This document shows, piece after piece, positions 58,785 to 64,000 of a stretch of 64,000 bases of DNA. A program made the translations under genes and the position numbers. Every line of letters begins with the position of its first letter. The first letter of the stretch is position 1. The DNA comes from Alteribacillus sp. YIM 98480 (lineage in GTDB: Bacteria > Bacillota > Bacilli > Bacillales > Marinococcaceae): assembly GCF_009765375.1 (NCBI RefSeq), contig NZ_VTOK01000001.1, forward strand, positions 124,001 through 188,000, given 5' to 3'. The notes below the pieces were generated by a model. It was not told the DNA's origin and did not search any database. It worked only from the letters and a program-made list of their open reading frames with translations.

Positions 58785-58826
58785 ACAAACAAGGAAGAAT
58801 CAATAAAGTGATCCTTCCTTGTTTGT
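58785..58826 (-). terminator. Terminator after the DUF4317 gene
   Basis: ACAAACAAGGAAGAATCA pairs with GTGATCCTTCCTTGTTTGT with one mismatch, then TTATTAG on the minus strand. The gap 58523-58860 holds only this and the mqo terminator. Confidence 0.85.
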
Positions 58827-58860
58827 CTCTAAATTAATAGGGAAAACGGCCATGGCAGGC

Positions 58861-60027
58861 TCATTCTCCAAAAGCTTCCGGCAGCATTTTAAACCCGTCA
58901 ACCTCCGCATCTTCTTCCACTTCAATCATAATACAGCGTTTCCCCTGATAGTTAACCTGCCTTACGTATTGCAGATCCTGGGGGCTGATTGAGATGTTTG
59001 CGATTTTTGTATTGATTTTTATCGATTTTGAATTGTATTTGGGGACGATGCTGCTTGCTTTTAGCTCGTAGGTTTCGTCAGTGGTGACTTGCTGGAAAGC
59101 AGTTTTTACTTTTTCAGCATCGACTTGTTCCCCGCTTTGGTTTAGAACACGCTCTACGTCTTTGTAGTCAAGTGTTGGTGGTTCGTCCTCTTCACTTTCT
59201 TCGACAACACGGTTGATTTCTCCGTACACATTGGCGAGGGTAGAGGGGTTGAGTTGGTCTCCTATGACGTCTTTGATAACTTCCTCGAACACCGCTTTGT
59301 CTTCTTTCGCTGTCATAATGTCTTCTCCGTTCAATACATTTTCAATAAACCAGTAGTCAGGCTCATTGGCTTTGCCTGCCGCGTAAAGAACGTGATTTAC
59401 ATCAGAGGCGCCATCCGAAATGGAAGGGAAGAGAAATCCTGACATTGGGTTTTTGAGATCAATGACCGGATCTGCCTCAATCTTGTATTTGAATTCCTTC
59501 TCGATATAGTCGAACTGTATTTCTTTTTTCGGCTCCTCGGTTTTGTTGATGCTGCAAAGAATAAAGGGGTTGGAGTAAACAGCGTCCCGTTCACTTTCCT
59601 CGGCTTCTTCATTCCTTTGTTTCGTTGGTTTCAAGTACTCGGCGCGGATGAATGAGATGACAATATCCTTTTCATACGGATGTTCCTTGATCATTTTTTC
59701 TGTCATAAGCAGCATTTGTTCCTTCCAGGCCTCGATGTCACTGCTTAGTAATCCTTTGTGAAGGATAAGCTGACTGTTGTTTTCAGCATCACGCTGAAAT
59801 TTTAATTCAAATAATTTTTCATCCAGCTGACCTGTCAGGACTTTCTTGAAATTGTTCATAAAAAGCTCCTGTTGATCTCTGTCAAGCATTTCAAACGGCT
59901 GACTTTGGTGATGGTAAATGTCCGTTGTGTCTTTCATGATATATACGTTGAAAATGTCGGAGATTTTCAGTAAATCATTGTCTACTTTTAATTGTCTGCG
60001 GATACCCGCTATGTCTTTTTTGTCCAT
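58861..60027 (-). CDS. DUF4317 family protein
   Basis: 388 residues, cytoplasmic, acidic. Opens MDKKDIAGIRRQLKVDNDLL, contains the conserved block VISFIRAEYLKPTK...NPFILCSINKTEEP and FLFPSISDGASDVNHVLYAAGK (in part), with DYWFIENVLN. Matches DUF4317 proteins in length and pattern; their function is not known. TTTTTTG-spaced ribosome site is weak: AGGAGTGAA lies eight to ten bases ahead. Confidence 0.8.
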   Translation of the reverse strand: MDKKDIAGIRRQLKVDNDLLKISDIFNVYIMKDTTDIYHHQSQPFEMLDRDQQELFMNNFKKVLTGQLDEKLFELKFQRDAENNSQLILHKGLLSSDIEAWKEQMLLMTEKMIKEHPYEKDIVISFIRAEYLKPTKQRNEEAEESERDAVYSNPFILCSINKTEEPKKEIQFDYIEKEFKYKIEADPVIDLKNPMSGFLFPSISDGASDVNHVLYAAGKANEPDYWFIENVLNGEDIMTAKEDKAVFEEVIKDVIGDQLNPSTLANVYGEINRVVEESEEDEPPTLDYKDVERVLNQSGEQVDAEKVKTAFQQVTTDETYELKASSIVPKYNSKSIKINTKIANISISPQDLQYVRQVNYQGKRCIMIEVEEDAEVDGFKMLPEAFGE

Positions 60028-60383
60028 CTATCGTTCACTCCTGAGCGGCTTAGGGTATAAACTTTCATTCTATAAATTTCTATTTTAACACAAGGTTCTT
60101 TTCATCACGCAGATTCTGAAGACTAGAGGTTTAAACACATTACATTCCCTTTTTAAACTACTTGGATGAAGCAATCGATATATGGCGGGAAAAGCAAGAA
60201 TCCGCAGTCAGCTGCTCACGAGGCAGTGGAAAGCCAGTTGCGTTTGCTGAGAACTGATTTGTTGGGACAGCCCCCATCTTTAATAAGAGCTGCTTTTTAT
60301 AATTTTAATGAATTAAAGCGCAAAAAAACAGAAGAAAATTCATGTCTTCATTGGTATATTGCTTATAGAAAAGAGGTGAAGGC
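60028..60383. other. Divergent intergenic region with a doubtful ORF
   Basis: Contains an ORF at 60166-60387 (MKQSIYGGKSKNPQSAAHEA...) without ribosome site or recognised family, whose TGA overlaps the permease GTG. Another frame reads DEAIDIWREKQESAVSCSRG, also unrecognised. Probably gene debris or leader sequence. Confidence 0.4.
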
Positions 60384-61631
60384 GTGAACAATACATCTAT
60401 TGGATTATTTCAAGGTATTGCTTTATATATTGCGACAGTTTTAGGATCAGGTGTTCTTTTTTTATCTAGTGTCACGGCCTCTATAGCAGGGCCGGCATCC
60501 TTATTATCCTGGATCATCATGATTATCATCAGCTTCCCTCTTGCTTATTCATTTGCCTGCTTAGCACGTGAATATCCAGATGCTGGTGGAGCTGCCACTT
60601 TTGTAAGACAATCATTTGGAGAACACGCAGGAAATATTATTGGATGGTTCTATTTTGTTACAGCAGCTGTTGGACAAACGATTGTTGCTTTAACAGGGGC
60701 CTATTATTTAGGGAATGCCTTTCATTTTTCCCAACTGGAAATTATGATCTCGGCTTTAATGATGTTGGCCGCTGCCGGAACTACTAACTATTTTGGCATT
60801 CGTGTTAGCGGCACAGCAGCGTTATTTTTGAGTGGGTGTTTATTTTTTCTTTTAGTTATAACGATTACTTTGGCTATACCAAGAATAAGCTGGGACCAAT
60901 TTACACCTTTTTTTCCTTCCGGCATCGCCTCTGTTGGAACTGCCATAACAGTCATTTTTTGGGCTTTTTTTGGGTGGGAGGCGATCTGTAACTTATCCAA
61001 TCATTTTAAACATTCCCATCGAAACATTGTTAGAAGTACGATGATTAGCGTAATAATGATTGGTGTTCTTTTTTTCTGTTTAAGTGTTATTACTATTGGA
61101 ACAGGAACGTATGGGAGTAAGGAGAGTAATTTTTCTCCTATTTCCGTTATAATGAATGATACGTTTGGTTGGAATGCTCATATGATGACGGGAGTTCTTG
61201 CTTTCATCATTTGTACAGGAACAACAAATGCCTTTGTAGCAAGTCTGACGCAGCTTGGTTACTCCCTAAGTAGAGATGGGGCATTCCCAGATTATTTTTC
61301 AACGTTACATCCAAGCCTTCAAATCTCAAGACGTATGGTCTTGTTTGTCGTTATGTTCGCAGGGACAGGGGTTGTCATTACTGAAGCTCTTTCTATTCCA
61401 TTTAATGATATATTATTTATTCCCACTTCTTTAGGGATTCTTGTTTATATCCTTTCCATGGCTGCAGGTATTAAACTATTTACTAAGGGATCGCTATCCT
61501 GGTTGAGTTCACTCTCCGCCTTTATACTATGCACTCTGGTGCTTCCATTTTTTCAAGCCCAAATCCTTGTTCCGGTGATCGTTATTTTTCTATATACTGC
61601 ATATAAGCTCTATTGCAATAAAAAGAGTTAA
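60384..61631 (+). CDS. APC-superfamily amino acid permease (YjeH-like)
   Basis: 415 residues, about 12 membrane segments. APC opening GIALYIATVLGSGVLFLSSV with the GSG substrate-binding bend, YPDAGGAATFVRQSFGEHAG, FFGWEAICNLSNHFKHSHRNI, and TGTTNAFVASLTQLGYSLSRDGAFP. Nearest type is YjeH/YbaT amino acid exporters. GTG start with GAGGTGAAGG ahead. 35 bases before adaA, so perhaps cotranscribed. Confidence 0.87.
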   Translation: MNNTSIGLFQGIALYIATVLGSGVLFLSSVTASIAGPASLLSWIIMIIISFPLAYSFACLAREYPDAGGAATFVRQSFGEHAGNIIGWFYFVTAAVGQTIVALTGAYYLGNAFHFSQLEIMISALMMLAAAGTTNYFGIRVSGTAALFLSGCLFFLLVITITLAIPRISWDQFTPFFPSGIASVGTAITVIFWAFFGWEAICNLSNHFKHSHRNIVRSTMISVIMIGVLFFCLSVITIGTGTYGSKESNFSPISVIMNDTFGWNAHMMTGVLAFIICTGTTNAFVASLTQLGYSLSRDGAFPDYFSTLHPSLQISRRMVLFVVMFAGTGVVITEALSIPFNDILFIPTSLGILVYILSMAAGIKLFTKGSLSWLSSLSAFILCTLVLPFFQAQILVPVIVIFLYTAYKLYCNKKS

Positions 61632-61666
61632 AAGAAATGGTGAAGTGAAAAAAGGAGTTGAACGTT

Positions 61667-62257
61667 ATGGCTGTTTATACAAAGTTTTCTTTTAGTGAAT
61701 TAATAAAAATAGTTCATGCTTGCGATGATGCATATGACGGCCTATTTTTCTATGCGGTGAAAACGACAGGAATCGTTTGCCGCCCCTCCTGTAAGTCTCG
61801 AAGACCGAACAAAATAAATATCACCTTTTTTCAAACATTTGAAGAGGCAAAACGAGCAGGTTTCCGCCCTTGCAAAAGGTGCAGGCCTGATACTATACGT
61901 TTTAATCCAAAGATGGAAGTCATTAATGATACAAAAGCCTATATTCAAACACATTATAAAGAAAATATAACGATGCAGCACATAGCACGACATATTGGCA
62001 TAAGCCCATATTATCTAGGACGGCTTTTTAAAAAGATCGCGTTAGAAACTCCACGCTGCTATTTAGAAAAAATACGAATAAACAAGGCTCTTCAGCTTCT
62101 GAAAACGACTAATCTATCTATTGTGGATATTTGTTATGAAGCAGGATTCCAGAATTCTTCTAGTTTTTATCATGCTTTTCGAAAACACTTCCAGCAAACC
62201 CCTCAACAATATAGAAAGACGTTTAGTCATAATGTCAAACGGACACTGGACATGTGA
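61667..62257 (+). CDS. adaA: Methylphosphotriester-DNA methyltransferase / activator AdaA
   Basis: 196 residues: the Ada zinc domain with Cys38, Cys42, Cys69 and Cys72 (IVCRPSCKSRRP, GFRPCKRCRP), the same numbering as E. coli Ada, followed by an AraC-type helix-turn-helix pair (MQHIARHIGISPYYLGRLFK, IVDICYEAGFQNSSSFYHAF). Cys38 accepts the methyl group from a phosphotriester and turns the protein into an activator of adaptive-response genes. ATG at 61667 has AAAGGAG nine bases ahead. No adaB/ogt gene is next to it, unlike B. subtilis. Confidence 0.95.
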   Translation: MAVYTKFSFSELIKIVHACDDAYDGLFFYAVKTTGIVCRPSCKSRRPNKINITFFQTFEEAKRAGFRPCKRCRPDTIRFNPKMEVINDTKAYIQTHYKENITMQHIARHIGISPYYLGRLFKKIALETPRCYLEKIRINKALQLLKTTNLSIVDICYEAGFQNSSSFYHAFRKHFQQTPQQYRKTFSHNVKRTLDM

Positions 62258-62508
62258 GGTTTGTATGAATTGTTGTTAGTGTCGAGAGCTGCAATGGTGA
62301 AAGCAGCTTGCACACATTATGATTCAGTATTTCTCTTATCTTGTCATCTTGAACCCGGGTGTTAGGAGGAGAGTAACTCGACTCTCTTTGAATCTAATCA
62401 ACTTTCTCCAAAATTGTCATTTTTACACATTTCTATAGATTACTTCGCAAAATTCACAGTCAATTTTTGCTAAAATGAATACTAATTCATACCAGGGAGG
62501 TTTCTCCT
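62258..62508. other. Intergenic region after adaA
   Basis: 251 bases. GAGAGT/ACTCTC hairpin at about 62376-62393 may end the adaA transcript. AGGGAGG at 62495-62501 is the ribosome site of the next gene. No clear promoter boxes. Confidence 0.45.
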
Positions 62509-63534
62509 ATGAAAAAATGGCTGATCGGAGTCCTTTGTACAGCAGCGATTATGGTAATAGCAGCAGCGGCGATATCGAGCGAGTCTGCAGAAAACATCCA
62601 GCCCGCTTTTACTGGAGAATTTACAGTAAATCACAACGGGCAGATTGCTTTCGTCTTAGAAGAAGAGCAGATGCAGGTGTTATATAAGCAAACAGAAAGC
62701 GGCGTAAAGCGTGTATTTGAAGCTGATGAAGACCGGGAGATCAAAAGCCCTGTCTTTACTGAAGAGAACAACCTGTCATTTATTCATACGACCGGCTATC
62801 CTCCCGAGCCGGAGGGAGAGCAGAAATTTCAGCTGGAGTACAGCGATGTTGTGCAGGTAGAAGGTGAAGATACGGATGAACTCGTCAGCATGCGCGGGGT
62901 GATGACGGATCTTGTTGTAGATCCAACTCATGACAGGCTGATCATCGGCGGTATTCTGCTTAACATCGAGGAAGCGCCTCAAGAGGGATTCATTCCATAT
63001 TCTTCTTCTCTGCATACATTAGAACAAGATGGAACGCTGGAAGAAATCCGTTCGTTTGACGCGTATTCTCCAGATTCACTTCAGCTGAAAGAAGGCGGGG
63101 AAAACTTGCTGATGATTCTTCCAGATGATTTTGAAAACGTTACACCGGATTCCATGTTTGAATCTACTGATCGGATATACGAAATGAATATGGACAATCC
63201 GCAGTCACTAAAACTTGTTTCCGATGAGGATACCGAAATACCAATCAGTGAAGTAGTGATATCTCCGGACAACAGTAATCTTTTATTCCAGACTATCATG
63301 AACTGGAATGAAAGCGGTGACTATGAATATGATATGGTACAGTACGATCCGGATTTGATGACAGAGGGCAAGCGGCTCCACATCGATGACAGCGTAATGA
63401 ACGCAGAAGTACATAATGAAAACCTCTACTACATCAAAATGAGCCGAAATACAAACGGTTCTAACAAATATGCCTTGTTTCGTTTCGATTTAGCAAGCGG
63501 TGAAGAAGAACAGATCAATTTAATTTCACCTTAA
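62509..63534 (+). CDS. Acidic exported protein, probable beta-propeller
   Basis: 341 residues. MKKWLIGVLCTAAIMVIAAA acts as signal peptide or membrane anchor (no lipobox cysteine). The mature part is acidic, with alternating beta strands and motifs such as GQIAFVLEEEQ, KSPVFTEENNLSFIH, VVISPDNSNLLFQT and KYALFRFDLASGEEEQI, typical of TolB/WD40-like propeller blades. No family identified. The terminator that follows suggests a single-gene unit. Confidence 0.65.
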   Translation: MKKWLIGVLCTAAIMVIAAAAISSESAENIQPAFTGEFTVNHNGQIAFVLEEEQMQVLYKQTESGVKRVFEADEDREIKSPVFTEENNLSFIHTTGYPPEPEGEQKFQLEYSDVVQVEGEDTDELVSMRGVMTDLVVDPTHDRLIIGGILLNIEEAPQEGFIPYSSSLHTLEQDGTLEEIRSFDAYSPDSLQLKEGGENLLMILPDDFENVTPDSMFESTDRIYEMNMDNPQSLKLVSDEDTEIPISEVVISPDNSNLLFQTIMNWNESGDYEYDMVQYDPDLMTEGKRLHIDDSVMNAEVHNENLYYIKMSRNTNGSNKYALFRFDLASGEEEQINLISP

Positions 63535-63558
63535 AATGGGTTTTTTAAAGTATAAGCA

Positions 63559-63606
63559 AAACTTCGACTTGTGCCATAAGGACTGGCGTCAAGTCGAGTT
63601 TTTCGA
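63559..63606 (+). terminator. Terminator with shared GCCATAAGGACT loop
   Basis: CGACTTG-T-GCC (63565 on) pairs with GGC-GT-CAAGTCG (to 63596), then AGTTTTT. Loop motif GCCATAAGGACT also at 11757-11768. Confidence 0.85.
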
Positions 63607-64000
63607 ATTATTATGCTTGGGGCAGCAGCGGCATAGCAGACAGGACATTATATTAGTAAAAGCACGTAAAAAAGAAAAATTTAAATTATTTGGGGAACGG
63701 TCTAGCCACTCCTCTGGAAAATTAGTATGTGATCATCGCGTTAATCGCCGGTGAAGGATTTGCCGGATCAGCGATGATGATGACGTATTTGCCGCTTTTT
63801 TCCTAACACGACCTAACTTTTCGTGGAATTGTTTACGAAAATGGACATAGAAGACACCATGAGAAGACACGACGATAAAGGCATTTATCGCAACACCACA
63901 AAAATTGCCCTTTGAACTTGCACTTCTTTTATTCCTCCCCCTTACAGAAGATTAAGTTATTTTCTCATTATTAAAAATAAGAGGCTAATAACCATCGCCG
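63607..64000. other. Right end of window, no intact gene
   Basis: A plus-strand stretch at 63732-63806 reads IIALIAGEGFAGSAMMMTYL then PLFS and stop, like a membrane-protein tail (an MFS-type fragment is possible) without a start. A 72-codon ORF from 63536 overlaps the terminator and is judged spurious. Nothing else is recognised. Confidence 0.4.

Noticed and set aside
60166-60387. 73-codon ORF overlapping the permease start
   Set aside because: No ribosome site, unusual composition and no recognised family; the overlap with GTG can be chance.
63536-63754. 72-codon ORF after the 62.5 kb gene
   Set aside because: It begins one base after the previous stop, runs through the terminator hairpin, has no ribosome site and no protein-like pattern.

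Overview
The window looks like a low-GC, endospore-former-type Bacillaceae chromosome. The order purL-F-M-N-H-D, yerA, yerB, yerC, pcrB-pcrA-ligA-camS, gatCAB, dagK, rlmCD matches the Bacillus subtilis pur-to-yef segment, with insertions. Several exported or soluble proteins are very acidic (YerB, CamS, the 31.0-31.6 kb secreted protein, the 62.5 kb protein), and there are two sodium:solute symporters. I infer a moderately halophilic or alkaliphilic relative of Bacillus; this is inference and the species cannot be read from the sequence.

Layout. 1-6 kb: end of the purine operon, closed by a strong terminator. 6-12 kb: a DUF2892 protein, YerA-type deaminase, YerB, YerC and an unfamiliar membrane protein with two copies of a C-terminal module. 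12-22 kb: PcrB, PcrA, LigA, CamS and the GatCAB amidotransferase. 22-26 kb: PPP-type phosphatase, a PlcR-like regulator beside a 34-codon signal-peptide ORF that I found by reading the gap, DagK, and a GNAT enzyme. 26-31 kb: rocD-rocA and a lone mqnE-like radical SAM gene. 31-37 kb: an acidic secreted protein, PutP with a 36-residue membrane partner, DUF779 plus aldehyde dehydrogenase, small membrane protein, GNAT. 37-42 kb: a frameshifted NERD gene between inverted repeat arrays, RlmCD, and a second TrmA-family methyltransferase that lacks most iron-sulfur cysteines. 42-45 kb: an AT-rich orphan gene with a FokI-like nuclease domain, bracketed by an 18-bp direct repeat derived from the 3' end of the second methyltransferase gene, then decayed serine recombinase and IS3 sequences. 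45-50 kb: a sugar or polyol locus (MFS transporter, COG1082 isomerase, Gfo/Idh dehydrogenase, AraC regulator) with two cre sites. 50-55 kb: gene debris, then a sigma-54 regulon (enhancer-binding protein, symporter, M20 deacylase) with a good -24/-12 promoter. 55-64 kb: IS256 debris, mqo, a DUF4317 protein, an APC permease with adaA, and an acidic exported protein.

How the parts work together. Purine synthesis, tRNA amidation (GatCAB), DNA repair and ligation (PcrA, LigA, AdaA) and rRNA methylation are housekeeping. The arginine/proline genes (rocD, rocA, putP) form a glutamate-family catabolic and uptake group. The sugar and sigma-54 loci are inducible catabolic modules.

Most interesting candidates: (1) the PlcR-like regulator with an adjacent short exported peptide, a likely undescribed quorum-sensing pair; (2) the orphan FokI-like nuclease with an inverted repeat inside its own promoter, in a site marked by methyltransferase-gene duplications; (3) a family of about 160-200 bp elements with inverted ends and exchanged cores, in three copies plus a collapsed remnant; (4) the sigma-54 peptidase/symporter operon. 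No CRISPR array, rRNA or tRNA was seen.
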